64,000 bases of DNA from CBDCLY01 sp965218715. GTDB lineage: Bacteria; Bacteroidota; Bacteroidia; Flavobacteriales_E; Vicingaceae. Location of the stretch: NCBI GenBank assembly GCA_965218715.1, contig CBDCLY010000033.1, positions 1 through 64,000 of the forward strand, written 5' to 3'. Shown here piece after piece: positions 7,838 to 17,352 of this stretch. Made by a program: the position numbers and the translations under genes. The notes beneath the pieces were generated by a model that was not told the DNA's origin, did not search any database, and was given only the letters and a program-made list of their open reading frames with translations. How positions within the stretch are numbered: position 1 is the stretch's first letter; every line of letters begins with the position of its first letter.

Positions 7838-9331
7838 TTACTCAGGGCTGCTGAGTTGTATTATTTTAAAGCTCTCGTAATCTTCTAAATCCCCTAAATT
7901 CCCATGATCATTGATGAGGATTTGATGGCCCTCCTTTTTCAATTCAAATAATTTTTCCAAAGAAGGAAGCTTGTCGTAAACCACTAAGTCGGTATAAAAC
8001 ATGGCTTCAATGGGGCGTTCATAATTGAATAAAATCCCATTCTCAATGTTTTCTTTGTGTAGTTCTTTTAGGTCGACTGTCCATTGTGGATTTCTATCCC
8101 TATTTTCAAATGGCTTCATTCTTTCAATGCCGTATCGGAAGGGTAAGACGATAAACACTAATAGCCCTATATTGGCTAACCATTTTTTTTCACCTTGCTT
8201 TTTGTACTGTAAAATCTGGAAAAAGAATGCTGCAGTAATGATGAACAATGCCGGTGAAGTGAAAAGGATGTAACCTTGCATTTTTGTTTTTGCAATGGAG
8301 AAAAATACGATGGGCACCAAAAACCAAATCACTAGGGCTAATTTTTTAAGGTCTTTTGGGTCTTTATATAACTTCCAGAAAAACCAAATCAAAGGCAAGT
8401 AGATGAGTTCGCCATAATTGATGCGAATTCGGTTAAGAAAATACAAAGGCGAACCGCCTTGTTCATCCAAAACTTCGGTAAAATGTCTCCAATTGAAGCT
8501 TGCTTCATGTGCAGCCTCTAAAGGAAATGCAGAGTAAATGTATAGCTGCCAGGGCAAGGCTATTAAAACGATGGTGGAGCTTAAGACGGCCCCATGAAAT
8601 AGGATGGCTTTAAGAGAAAAGGCTTTGCTATCGATGAGGATAAGCAACCAAATGGGTAAAACAATAAGGGCTGGTAACCATTTGGTTAAAATGGCTGCAC
8701 CAACACAAACTCCAATGAGCAGTGTATAAATTACTTTTTTCTTGGCTACAAAAACCGTGATTAGATAGATGGCTAAAAGAATAAAAAACAAAAAGATCAC
8801 ATCAACATGATCGGTGGCCACTCTTCCGGCAGTTAATTCAATGATCAACCCATTAATTGAAAAAAGGAAAGCTGCAAAAAGTCCCACCTTTTTATCATAG
8901 AAAAAATCTGCAATGCGATAGGTGAGGAAAATTCCGATGCTAGAAAATAGGATGGAGGGCAACCTTAATGCAATTTCGTTGATGCCAACTATTTTAAGGC
9001 TTGCTGCCATCAGCCAAAGCGGAAGTGGCTGTTTATGAACCCATATGTGATTGCCTACCCACATTCTATAATCATAATCCAAAATAGGACGATCATACAG
9101 GGTAGGGAGAAGAGGATGATTGATGAGGTTTTTGGCAACCAATGCATGGTATCTTTCATCCCAAGCATGAAGAAAAAAATCGGATGCACTAAAAAAGTAC
9201 AGTAAACACCCACTGATTACAATGAATAAGATGCTTAGTCCATATTTTTCTTGCTTAAAATTTTTATAGGCAAAGAAATATAGTGATAAGCAAATGAGAA
9301 TAGTGACGCTTCCGAAAAGGATGTTTTGCAT
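7838..9331 (-). CDS. Glycosyltransferase family 39 (ArnT/PMT-like) membrane protein
   Basis: This 497-residue integral membrane protein has about 11-13 hydrophobic segments. The first periplasmic loop (FFLHAWDERYHALVAKN) carries the acidic DE pair that GT39 enzymes use to handle a lipid-linked sugar, followed by the KQPLPLWLMAA motif of the family. Members transfer sugars from polyprenyl-phosphate donors to lipid A or proteins at the outer face of the inner membrane. The acceptor here cannot be told from sequence. It precedes the small thiamine-binding-like gene by 12 bp. Start ATG at 9331 leads directly into the first membrane helix. Confidence 0.8.
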   Translation of the reverse strand: MQNILFGSVTILICLSLYFFAYKNFKQEKYGLSILFIVISGCLLYFFSASDFFLHAWDERYHALVAKNLINHPLLPTLYDRPILDYDYRMWVGNHIWVHKQPLPLWLMAASLKIVGINEIALRLPSILFSSIGIFLTYRIADFFYDKKVGLFAAFLFSINGLIIELTAGRVATDHVDVIFLFFILLAIYLITVFVAKKKVIYTLLIGVCVGAAILTKWLPALIVLPIWLLILIDSKAFSLKAILFHGAVLSSTIVLIALPWQLYIYSAFPLEAAHEASFNWRHFTEVLDEQGGSPLYFLNRIRINYGELIYLPLIWFFWKLYKDPKDLKKLALVIWFLVPIVFFSIAKTKMQGYILFTSPALFIITAAFFFQILQYKKQGEKKWLANIGLLVFIVLPFRYGIERMKPFENRDRNPQWTVDLKELHKENIENGILFNYERPIEAMFYTDLVVYDKLPSLEKLFELKKEGHQILINDHGNLGDLEDYESFKIIQLSSPE

Positions 9332-9368
9332 TTGTTGCGCTTAAGAATGCCAATTTATTCAATTGAAA

Positions 9369-10241
9369 TCATTTTTTTAATTCAATTTTAACATTAGTTT
9401 TTCCCTTTTTGTCTTTGGTTGTAATCCGCTTTGTATCAGGGTTTAGATTGCCCTTTAAAACTTCTTTTATGTCTTTTTGCAACTGCTCAAAATCAATATC
9501 TTCTTTGTAAGTATAAGAGTATAAGGTGCCACTAACTTCCTCGCTAGCAGTTTCGAGTCGTTTATCTAAAACATAATCAAATTCTTTAGCATCTCCATGA
9601 AACATTAACACATGGAGCCGATACAATTGATCTTTATCTGAACCATCTGGATTAGTGTCGTAAACATAATAAACAACCTTTGTGAAACTACTTGAAAATC
9701 TATTTTTTGGCAATTCAGCATACCACTCATACCCCCAAACGTTCTTGTTTTTATATTTAAAGAAATCATAATTGAAAAATTGATCAATTCCCTCTGGCAA
9801 TAGCTTCTTTTTCTTGGCTGTGTACATTCTTTCTTTCCATTTTTTCCCTTCTTCAAAATTTCCTAATCCATAACATGAAACACCAATGTTTTTGACCATA
9901 AAATATTCTCTTTCTGCGAATTTTTCATCGAACAAGGGTTTGCCTTTTTCAATTGATTTTAAGGCAGATATGCCATATAAGTAGGATTGTTCAAATTGCT
10001 CTTGTAGGCGATAAGTTTCCTCTAGATAGCTTGCGATTGTTGTGGTATACCAAAGGGCAATTTTATACAAACTATCTTCCTTTTTTAAATCATTCTCCAA
10101 TTGGGTGAAAAGTGTGAAGGCCGAATCAATCTCTTTTGTTTCTAAAAACTGTTCTGCTTTTTGATAGTCTTTTAGAAAGTCGTTCTGACTAAAACCAATG
10201 ATTGGAAATACTACTAAAGCTGAAAGGATGATTTTTTTCAT
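9369..10241 (-). CDS. Exported TPR-like protein of unknown function
   Basis: This 290-residue protein has a signal peptide (MKKIILSALVVFPIIGFSQ). The mature part is predicted helical to about residue 150, with a pattern suggestive of TPR repeats (QKAEQFLETKEIDSAFTLF, then LGNFEEGKKWKERMY), followed by a beta-rich C-terminal half ending in many lysines. I do not recognise the family. It is separated by 37 bp from the glycosyltransferase gene downstream and could share a transcript with it. Confidence 0.6.
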   Translation of the reverse strand: MKKIILSALVVFPIIGFSQNDFLKDYQKAEQFLETKEIDSAFTLFTQLENDLKKEDSLYKIALWYTTTIASYLEETYRLQEQFEQSYLYGISALKSIEKGKPLFDEKFAEREYFMVKNIGVSCYGLGNFEEGKKWKERMYTAKKKKLLPEGIDQFFNYDFFKYKNKNVWGYEWYAELPKNRFSSSFTKVVYYVYDTNPDGSDKDQLYRLHVLMFHGDAKEFDYVLDKRLETASEEVSGTLYSYTYKEDIDFEQLQKDIKEVLKGNLNPDTKRITTKDKKGKTNVKIELKK

Positions 10242-10301
10242 GAAAAGTTTGTTTGCTTAGAATTAAAAATAGGCAATTGCATTAAATGCAAAGAATGAGA
10301 T

Positions 10302-10748
10302 TTATTGATCATCGGTCCATTCGTAGAAATTGGCTGTTTCATTTTGTTTAAAACCACAGGTTGGGTAGAGTGCATTGCCAATACTATTGTCTTTAGCTGT
10401 TTCTAGTAAAAGCCCGCATGCATTACTTGCTCTGGCCAAGTCTTTTGCCGCTTCTATTAAGGCCTTGGAAATTCCTCTTCCTCGTGCTTCTGGGGCAACA
10501 AACAGATCATTCAGTAGCCATAATTTTTTCATTTTGGTGGAAGAGAATATGGGATACAATTGAGTAAACCCAAGCACTAGATTGTTTTCTTCTGCCAGAA
10601 ATAATTGAGCATCTCTTTTTTTCAATCGTTCTTTAAGAAATTGTTTAGCACCAGGTATATCAGATTTCTTTTCATAAAAAACCCTGTAGGCATCAAAGAG
10701 TGCAGTCAATGAAAGAAGGTCCTTTTCTTGTGCCAATCGAATGTTCAT
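10302..10748 (-). CDS. GNAT-family N-acetyltransferase
   Basis: This 148-residue protein has the GNAT fold. The acetyl-CoA binding motif A is visible as LFVAPEARGRGISKALIEAA, and the C-terminal LLETAKDNSIGNALYPTCGF stretch is the usual motif B. The substrate is unknown. The reading frame can be extended to 10781, but the ATG at 10748 (MNIRLAQEKD) is the standard GNAT N-terminus. The hexamer-repeat array begins upstream of this gene, within about 90 bases of its start. Confidence 0.85.
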   Translation of the reverse strand: MNIRLAQEKDLLSLTALFDAYRVFYEKKSDIPGAKQFLKERLKKRDAQLFLAEENNLVLGFTQLYPIFSSTKMKKLWLLNDLFVAPEARGRGISKALIEAAKDLARASNACGLLLETAKDNSIGNALYPTCGFKQNETANFYEWTDDQ

Positions 10749-10833
10749 GGAGCTTATTTTTATCCAAATTAGCCAAATCAACTTTGGTGTTACAAAAAAT
10801 GCTTGTTTTAGATATTGAAGAGAAGTGAGATTT

Positions 10834-11203
10834 AGAGGGAGTTTGAGTGTGAGTTTGAGTAGAGAGGGAGTTGGAGTGTGAGTTGGAGTTTGAGTTTGAG
10901 TGTGGGTTTGAGTAGAGAGGGAGTTGGAGTTTGAGTTTGAGTTGGAGTGTGAGGGGGTTTGAGTTGGAATTGGAGTTGGAGTGTGAGTTTGAGTGTGAGG
11001 GGGTTTGAGTTGGAGTTGGAGTTGGAGTGTGAGTAGAGAGGGAGTTGGAGTTGGAGTTGGAGTTGGAGTGTGAGGGAGTTGGAGTTTGAGTGTGAGTAGA
11101 GAGGGAGTTTGAGTGTGAGTTGGAGTGTGGGTTTGAGTAGAGAGGGAGTTGGAGTTTGAGTTTGAGTAGAGAGGGAGTTTAAGTAGAGAGGGAGTTGGAG
11201 TTT
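10834..11203. repeat. Hexamer microsatellite-like array 1 (GAGTTT/GAGTTG/GAGTGT units)
   Basis: About 370 bp built almost wholly from GAGTTT, GAGTTG and GAGTGT hexamers, interrupted at intervals by GAGTAGAGAGGGAGTT. The + strand is almost free of C. No credible gene lies in it. A shorter array of the same units lies at 17353-17476, and both end in the same 47-bp tail. Confidence 0.9.
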
Positions 11204-11250
11204 GAGTATTGAGAAAGAATACGAGTAGATTGCTCTTGCTCTCTACTCAC
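11204..11250. repeat. 47-bp conserved tail of hexamer array 1, with hairpin
   Basis: Identical over 47 of 47 bases to 17477-17523. It contains a 7-bp inverted repeat, GAGTAGA at 11223-11229 and TCTACTC at 11242-11248. Unlike the hexamers it is not periodic, so identity between the copies points to a shared, recently copied unit. Confidence 0.85.
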
Positions 11251-11283
11251 AACAAAACTCTGCCATTTAAAAGAGTAGAAAGA

Positions 11284-11976
11284 TTATTTTTCTAAACCTT
11301 TTATCAAAGCAAACAGCATTTTTGATATTTCTTCAAGAGAATTGTAATAAGAGTCAAATGGTTTTTGTTCAATATAATTGGAATCTTTCAGATAATCGAA
11401 TATCGCAACACATTCGAAAGCAGACCCTCGAGCAATGACATAGAAATTTCTTTTATCAGGTTTTGTAAATCTTCCTGATCCTTCAGCGATGTTTAGCGTG
11501 ATGCTTCTTTGCCACTCATTGAGCTCGTAGAGTTTTAAGTTCAAATTCAGGTAGAACAACCCGACCCATAAATAAAAAATAGCCGCAATATTGAGGAAAA
11601 TGAAATATATTTTAGAGTAGCCATCCGTTTCTAAACCCAGCATGTTTGCCAGTCCATGAGCCATTAAAAAGAAAGGCAATTGACTAATGGCTGTTCCAGA
11701 ATAGCATTTATTGATGCAAATTCCAGTGGGGTCAATTCGGAAGTCGTAATAAAGGTGTTTTTGAAAATACTATTCCCATTCAATTTTGTCGAAAAAAGTA
11801 AAATTTAAATCCTGGTAAATGAATACTGCTGGCAAATAGGCATAATACCCCCTGGCATCCGATTCAAGAATTCCCATCCAATGGTCCTTCCCTCCATTGA
11901 GGTTGTTGGCCACCAAGGTTGTGATCAGGATAATGGCTGCAAGGGTAAAGCGGGATAGGCTAGCAGGAATTTTCAT
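11284..11976 (-). pseudogene. Chimeric pseudogene: membrane-protein head with in-frame stop fused to four-helix-bundle protein tail
   Basis: From the ATG at 11976 the frame reads the start of a multi-pass membrane protein (MKIPASLSRFTLAAI, then ESDARGYYAYLPAVFIYQDL) and hits a TAG at 11770-11772. The same frame continues without a shift (YFQKHLYYDFRIDPTG, LPFFLMAHGLANML, two more membrane segments), then changes abruptly near 11530 into the C-terminal half of a four-helix-bundle protein of the S23 intervening-sequence type (ITLNIAEGSGRFTKPDKRNF to KGLEK at 11284). The head resembles Bacteroidota GT39/87-like membrane proteins. A deletion joining two unrelated genes plus a nonsense mutation explains it. 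A TTG start at 11679 would give a 131-residue product, which I regard as unlikely to be functional. Confidence 0.75.
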
Positions 11977-12104
11977 TTCAAAAGCATTTCTATGCGTCTA
12001 AAATAAGCAATCCTTTGGCCGTGAATGACACTTAAAAAGATCAGCTCTGCTTGCTAAAATGAAAGGGGTGCACTAAAGAAAGGATTTTTGCCCTATTGCC
12101 TGTT

Positions 12105-12274
12105 TTAAGCTTTGCTTTCCAGCTCCTCTATTTGATCCAAAATGGCATTGGCTTCGGCCATTTTTTCATCGCTTTTGCTGCGGTTGCTGGTCGACAATTG
12201 ATGCGCTTCTTTTAAGAGTTTTTTATACTGTGCGTTGAGCTTTTCTTTGGGGCTTTTGGATTTGAAGAGTCCGA
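12105..12274 (-). pseudogene. Headless second copy of the DUF6435 gene
   Basis: Bases 12125-12274 match 15497-15646, inside the intact gene, at 149 of 150 positions. The copy lacks the first two codons and its promoter: just upstream of the GLFKSKSPKEK codons comes the stop codon of the T9SS protease gene (12276-12278), one base away. The last seven codons differ from the intact gene (EELESKA against EALEAKP) yet are in frame and end in a stop, so this end may be the original gene tail. It could be translated only by read-through or re-initiation. Confidence 0.85.
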
Positions 12275-12275
12275 G

Positions 12276-14681
12276 TTAATTTATGATGAGGGATTTAGAG
12301 TCCTGAATTGCACCATCAACAAATAGTAATAATGCATAATTTCCGCTTGAAAGAGAAGCAGTATTTAGTTGAGTCTGATTTTGTGAGGGGTTTATTAGGT
12401 ACTGATTAGAACTATTGGTTTGAATGTTTAACAAAACAAGAAATCCACTCTGCCCTTCACTGATTTCATAGTTTACATCCAGAAATTGGTCTGCAGGATT
12501 GGGAGAAAATTGTTCGATAAAATTATGATGAACAATCACTTCTACTTCGTCATAATCTTTAAACCCATCTTCCAAGGCAATTACTTCCAGGCTAAATATT
12601 GAAGAAACTTCTGCAGAGACTACAAACTCTTCTCCAGTGTGGATTAGATCACCACTTTCATCATACCAATTGTAAATGGCTGGTTCATTTATTGTTTCTG
12701 CAGAAATTGTTACAGAATCTTCACTTGTAACCACTACATCTTCGCCGGCATCAGCGTAGAAATTATCTCTTAATGGGATAGTAATGTCAAAATTTTCTCC
12801 TCCTACAATTGCATTATCAGCAGCACGAATTTGTTTTATATTAAAATGAAATTGTTTTTCTGCATTATATAATTCTGTTAAAAAATTAAAGCTTGTGTGG
12901 ACAACGTAGTTTTCATGGTCTGAAAAAACTAGACCGTTTATGCTTGCGCACTGTTCCTGCAATAATATTTGCCTATTTTCTTCATTTGCGATTTCAAAAC
13001 CAGTGCCCGAAAAACCACTATTTTGCCATAATGCCCACAAAGCGCTGTCAAGGGTTACTTTTACTTCAGCAAAATTGGTTACCAGATCCTCTCCAGCATT
13101 TGGTTCATCACAAAAACTTAAATTAAAACTTTCGTTAGGATTGCCAATGCCACCAACAAGCACATTGGCTCCTACTAGCCGGTCGTTTGCTTGGCCATTA
13201 ACGCCAACCAGGTCAGTTGTATTTAAATTTAAAACTGTAACATTTTTCCACGCAATGTTATTGTTGTTCAAGGTATTCATGAACACTCCTGTGCCTTCAA
13301 CAGTTGACATAGGGTCTGCACTGCCTACCACGCGAGCCAATAAACAGAAATGATGCGGCTCGTCCCTCAACAAGACATTTTGATGATTGGCAAAAAGTTG
13401 CTGGAACAATGCAGGGTCTGTCGGGTACCAAGGAATGGCAGCAACATGAGCATCACCGGGTTGAATGACTGGCAATGTAATTGTGCCAACCAATCCGCCT
13501 AAAGGCTGGTTACCTGCTGTAACTCCGCCGTTCCAGTTAATCGGCCATGTTAAATTGGTTGCGGCCTTTGCCCAATTTAAGGTTAAAGTTTCGGTTCCAC
13601 TTGATGCAATTCCGCTATTATTTGTTACCCTGACATAGACATAGTTTGGTGAATTTACTTTGTATTCTGGGTCTTGTGGAATTTCTAGGCCATCATTTGT
13701 ATGTCTAACCCAAATGTCTTCACTTGTCCATGCGTCTGGTGTTGAGAACGGTTCTAGCCCTTGATCCCATGGTTTGTCTTTAATGTATAGGTCTAATGTT
13801 GATGATGGAGGACTGATGCCAGTTTGATTGTAGATCCAATTTTCATAGGACTTTACATTACTATAAATAGTAGGTAGTAGTGCAGGATTAAGACTATTAT
13901 TAGAAAACTTATACCCCCAAGAAGAAACTCCGATGCTGATTTTGTTCCCATTTTTATCGATAACGGCTGGACCACCACTATCAAAATTTGTGGCCGTACA
14001 AATACCATTTTGGAATGCAATTAATGTGCTTGTTACATTGCTGTTAGGGAAGTTATTGTTGCCGTTAATTTGATTGGCCAATGAATTATCAATTACGCTA
14101 TTGTTGCAACCATTTAAAGTGGGTGAAGGAGTCGAGTTACTCCAAGTGGATGTTGCTCCCCACCCACTTAATAGTGCTGACTGTCCAGAACCAAAATCTG
14201 AACTTTGCGTATTGTGTGAATTAGCAAACTCAACTGGATATGACTTATGATCAAAAATGATTGGAGACGGTAGCTCTATTAGAGCAATATCGTCATCATC
14301 TGGGATATTATAAGCCCTATTAATATTAGGAGAATAGTTGGGGTGAACAAAAAAATCATTGGGAACCATTCCATTCGACGAGTTTAACATAGTCGATCCT
14401 GTTTTTAAAATTAATGCACTTTTAGGTTCAAATGGCATATTTCCATTTGGATTATACAAACTTTCAAGAATGTGAGCTGCGGTTAAAATCCAACGATCTG
14501 AAATTATTACACCAGACCCTCTATATATTATTCCAGGATTGTTAGGTATGCTGCTAAAACTGAAAATTTGAACTTGGTAAGGGGCGTCCTCAATCTGAAT
14601 TGGATTGCCTCCTATTATGGTATTTTGAGAAAACAAACTTATTGCAAAGAATAAGGGTAAAAAGGAAAAGAATAATTTCAT
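12276..14681 (-). CDS. Trypsin-like (S1) serine protease with T9SS C-terminal sorting domain
   Basis: This 801-residue protein has a signal peptide (ending AISLFSQ), then an S1 domain starting with the activation-like IIGGNPIQIEDAPYQVQI, catalytic His in WILTAAHILE, catalytic Asp in DDDDIALIELP, and a serine-site segment FDSGGPAVID. The usual GDSGGP reads FDSGGP, still with DSGG. A long beta-rich middle region (about 290-640) follows, then a PKD-like domain (about 645-715), and a type A T9SS sorting domain (FSPNPADQFLDVNYEI to the C-terminus). It should be secreted across the outer membrane and either anchored or released. It is 26 bp downstream of another T9SS gene. Its stop codon abuts the headless DUF6435 copy. 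Confidence 0.88.
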   Translation of the reverse strand: MKLFFSFLPLFFAISLFSQNTIIGGNPIQIEDAPYQVQIFSFSSIPNNPGIIYRGSGVIISDRWILTAAHILESLYNPNGNMPFEPKSALILKTGSTMLNSSNGMVPNDFFVHPNYSPNINRAYNIPDDDDIALIELPSPIIFDHKSYPVEFANSHNTQSSDFGSGQSALLSGWGATSTWSNSTPSPTLNGCNNSVIDNSLANQINGNNNFPNSNVTSTLIAFQNGICTATNFDSGGPAVIDKNGNKISIGVSSWGYKFSNNSLNPALLPTIYSNVKSYENWIYNQTGISPPSSTLDLYIKDKPWDQGLEPFSTPDAWTSEDIWVRHTNDGLEIPQDPEYKVNSPNYVYVRVTNNSGIASSGTETLTLNWAKAATNLTWPINWNGGVTAGNQPLGGLVGTITLPVIQPGDAHVAAIPWYPTDPALFQQLFANHQNVLLRDEPHHFCLLARVVGSADPMSTVEGTGVFMNTLNNNNIAWKNVTVLNLNTTDLVGVNGQANDRLVGANVLVGGIGNPNESFNLSFCDEPNAGEDLVTNFAEVKVTLDSALWALWQNSGFSGTGFEIANEENRQILLQEQCASINGLVFSDHENYVVHTSFNFLTELYNAEKQFHFNIKQIRAADNAIVGGENFDITIPLRDNFYADAGEDVVVTSEDSVTISAETINEPAIYNWYDESGDLIHTGEEFVVSAEVSSIFSLEVIALEDGFKDYDEVEVIVHHNFIEQFSPNPADQFLDVNYEISEGQSGFLVLLNIQTNSSNQYLINPSQNQTQLNTASLSSGNYALLLFVDGAIQDSKSLIIN

Positions 14682-14707
14682 TTTGCTGGTATTTTTGAGG
14701 AAAAGGT

Positions 14708-15352
14708 TTATTGGATGATGATTTTTTTTGAGGTGCTTTCGGTTTCACTAGAAACGTTTAAGAGGTAAACACCTGGTAAAATATTGATCAAAGGAATTTC
14801 TTCTTTTGGCTCAGTTGAATGGAATACCCGGGTGCCATACACAGTGTACATTTCGATGCTTTTGATTTCCTCAATATCTTTGAATGACAAATTGATTTTG
14901 CGGCTTGCAGGGTTTGGGAAAACATCAAATTCAATTGTTTTTTTATTTTCTGTAAGTCCCACAAACCAGCAAGTATCAAATAAAAAGGAATCCAATGGAA
15001 TGTTAAACCAAGGAGGTTGAATGAGGGCTGAGGTGTCCCACACAACTTCCATTCGAATAAATCCTGTGGGCAATCCAAAATACCCCACTTTAATTGTGGT
15101 ATCCCTTGTAATGGGATTGGCTTGCATTGCTCCAGTAAAAATCATTGATAGGTCCTGAACATAACAATTCTGACCATTATTATAAACACTGCCACCTATG
15201 CTGCTTGCCTCACCAAGAAATGAGGTATAACGCACATACACAGAATCCCAAGCGGCAGAATCAAGTTTAATGCTCACCTGATTCAAATTAACTTGGCATA
15301 GCAGTGAAAAAGAGCACAAGAAAAGGAAAAGAGTAAGTGTTTTTTTAAGCAT
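14708..15352 (-). CDS. Small T9SS-secreted protein of unknown function
   Basis: This 214-residue protein has a signal peptide (LFLFLCSFSLLCQ), a short beta-rich domain of about 115 residues (starting VNLNQVSIKLDSAAWDS) and a T9SS sorting domain beginning VFPNPASRKINLSF and ending SKKIIIQ. The cargo domain is not recognised. Only 26 bp separate it from the protease gene, so the two probably form one transcript. Both lie inside the module bracketed by the two DUF6435 copies. Confidence 0.75.
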   Translation of the reverse strand: MLKKTLTLFLFLCSFSLLCQVNLNQVSIKLDSAAWDSVYVRYTSFLGEASSIGGSVYNNGQNCYVQDLSMIFTGAMQANPITRDTTIKVGYFGLPTGFIRMEVVWDTSALIQPPWFNIPLDSFLFDTCWFVGLTENKKTIEFDVFPNPASRKINLSFKDIEEIKSIEMYTVYGTRVFHSTEPKEEIPLINILPGVYLLNVSSETESTSKKIIIQ

Positions 15353-15476
15353 AGGCTTGGTTAAGGCTGCTTAAAATTACTAAAAAAGTTGATTTAATTT
15401 TTTCTGAGAACCAGCATATGCTATAAGCGAAAATGAATGCATTTTGAAATTCACCTAAACCACCTTTTCAGCAAGC

Positions 15477-15650
15477 TTATGGTTTCGCTTCCAAGGCCTC
15501 TATTTGATCCAAGATGGCATTGGCTTCGGCCATTTTTTCATCGCTTTTGCTGCGGTTGCTGGTCGACAATTGATGCGCTTCTTTTAAGAGTTTTTTATAC
15601 TGTGCGTTGAGCTTTTCTTTGGGGCTTTTGGATTTGAAGAGTCCGAACAT
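15477..15650 (-). CDS. DUF6435-type small protein (intact copy)
   Basis: This 57-residue charged helical protein begins MFGLFKSKSPKEKLNAQYK and ends EALEAKP. This pattern is the small DUF6435 family of Bacteroidota and Gammaproteobacteria, function unknown; no signal peptide, so probably cytoplasmic. The frame opens at 15674, but the ATG at 15650 gives the usual family N-terminus. A near-identical headless copy lies 3.2 kb away at 12105-12274, and two T9SS genes lie between them. Confidence 0.8.
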   Translation of the reverse strand: MFGLFKSKSPKEKLNAQYKKLLKEAHQLSTSNRSKSDEKMAEANAILDQIEALEAKP

Positions 15651-15722
15651 GGTGTTTGTTTTTCTATTAAACACTTGAAAAGGCAGGCGGTTTAAATTCG
15701 AAGCACTTTATAAAGGAATTTT

Positions 15723-17267
15723 CTAGTTCGCGATGATGAACTTTTGCTGCTGCCCTTCAATCGCGATAAAATAAACACCGGCATTAAGGTGACCTAATTG
15801 AAGTGTTATATTTTTGCTCCGTACCACTTCTTCGTATACTATTCTTCCAGTAAGGTCTTGAATGCGAAGTATTGCTTTTTCTTGTAAAGAAGCAGCAATT
15901 TGAATAGTCAGATGCTCTGTTGCTGGGTTCGGATAGATGGAGAAACCTGTTTCAGCAGCCGCGTCAATTTCGTCTTCTCCAACACTAGAGTAGGTATAAA
16001 CTCGAGTATGCCCACAATCAAAACTTGCTCCACCAGTGCCATTGTTTCCAGGAGCGCCTATGGCAATAGTGGTATTGTCTGGCATGCACACCGCTGCCCC
16101 AGACTCATCGTACCAATTCTCTCCATCAATATCTGTTCCCCGCTGCACCCAAGAACTTCCATTCCATTGGTACACACGCACATGACCCGCGTCTGCCGTG
16201 TTGCTTCCATTGGGGTCATTCAGTCTTGCCCCTATGGCAATGGTGTTGGCATTGGGCATCCAAACGGACTTGCCCGATTGATCATCCCTTCCTTCACCAT
16301 CAAGATCAGTTCCTTTTTGTACCCAAGCATTTCCATTCCATGCGTAAACGCGGGCATGCCCTGCATCTACACCATTAAAATTATTGAACCGATTAAAGGG
16401 TGCGCCTATTGCAATGGTATTGGCGTCTGGCATAGAAACGGATTGACCAGATTGGTCGCGTGTGTTTTCTCCATCGATGTCATTGCCTTTTTGTTGCCAT
16501 GCTGTTCCATTCCAAGCGAAGACCCGCACATGGCCCGAGAATAGAGCACTCCCGCTATTGCCTGGTGCTCCAAAAGCAACCGTATTGGCATCGGGCATGC
16601 TCACCGAAGTTCCCGCACCATCGAAACTAGATTCGGCATCCATATCTGCCCCTTTTTGCACCCATGCAGCACCGGTCCAGCGATAGACGCGGACATGCCC
16701 GCGACTACTCAAAATAACAGGGCCATCATTATCCGGCGCACCGATGGCAATAGTATTTGCATCGGGCATACTTACAGACCAGCCTGATTTGTCGTCGCCC
16801 CATTCTCCATTGATGTCGCTGCCTTTTTGCACCCAGTTATTTCCTGTGGATAGCCGAAATACACGCACTTGTCCTGAGTTGGTTCCGATTCCATCATAAT
16901 ACGGGGAGCCAATTGCCACCGTAAAGGGGTCGGGCATGCTTACAGAAAACCCAGACTCATCATAAGCGGCCTTACCATCAATGTCGCCACCTTTTTGTTG
17001 CCAAGTATTTCCTATCAATTCATAGATCCGAACATGCCCAGCACTCACACCATTTCCATCATTTTTCGGTGCCCCAATGGCAATGGTAGTAGCATTCGGC
17101 ATACTTATGGAATATCCTGCTTCATCATCTCCGGCCTCACCGTCTATATCCCCACCCATTAGAACTTGTGCAGATAAACTGAAAGTGCAAAACAAAAACA
17201 ATAACGAGATCAGATTTAGTCGTTTAAAGTAATTTGAAAAACTTGATTTCATTTTTAAAAGTTGCAT
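15723..17267 (-). CDS. FG-GAP/beta-propeller-like secreted protein with T9SS sorting domain
   Basis: This 514-residue protein has a signal peptide (ISLLFLFCTFSLSAQ), then seven repeats of about 55-60 residues from about residue 38 to 430. Each repeat has the pattern G-x-DIDGE-x-DxSGxSVSMP-x-x-x-TIAIGAP followed by GHVRVYxWxGxxWVQKG, fitting a seven-bladed propeller of FG-GAP type. The C-terminal sorting domain starts SIYPNPATEHLTIQI and ends QKFIIAN. Likely a surface adhesion or binding protein; ligand unknown. ATGs at 17267 and 17252 are both plausible starts. Hexamer array 2 lies about 86 bp upstream. Confidence 0.85.
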   Translation of the reverse strand: MQLLKMKSSFSNYFKRLNLISLLFLFCTFSLSAQVLMGGDIDGEAGDDEAGYSISMPNATTIAIGAPKNDGNGVSAGHVRIYELIGNTWQQKGGDIDGKAAYDESGFSVSMPDPFTVAIGSPYYDGIGTNSGQVRVFRLSTGNNWVQKGSDINGEWGDDKSGWSVSMPDANTIAIGAPDNDGPVILSSRGHVRVYRWTGAAWVQKGADMDAESSFDGAGTSVSMPDANTVAFGAPGNSGSALFSGHVRVFAWNGTAWQQKGNDIDGENTRDQSGQSVSMPDANTIAIGAPFNRFNNFNGVDAGHARVYAWNGNAWVQKGTDLDGEGRDDQSGKSVWMPNANTIAIGARLNDPNGSNTADAGHVRVYQWNGSSWVQRGTDIDGENWYDESGAAVCMPDNTTIAIGAPGNNGTGGASFDCGHTRVYTYSSVGEDEIDAAAETGFSIYPNPATEHLTIQIAASLQEKAILRIQDLTGRIVYEEVVRSKNITLQLGHLNAGVYFIAIEGQQQKFIIAN

Positions 17268-17352
17268 TGTAATTATCTAAGGCCCTTCAAATATAAGAAA
17301 TACTAAAAGCCATTTGGGGCAAATAGGCAAGCCTGATCCTTGATGTAAAAAT

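Noticed and set aside
10834..11203. CRISPR array
   Set aside because: The units are contiguous hexamers with no unique spacers and no cas genes are present.
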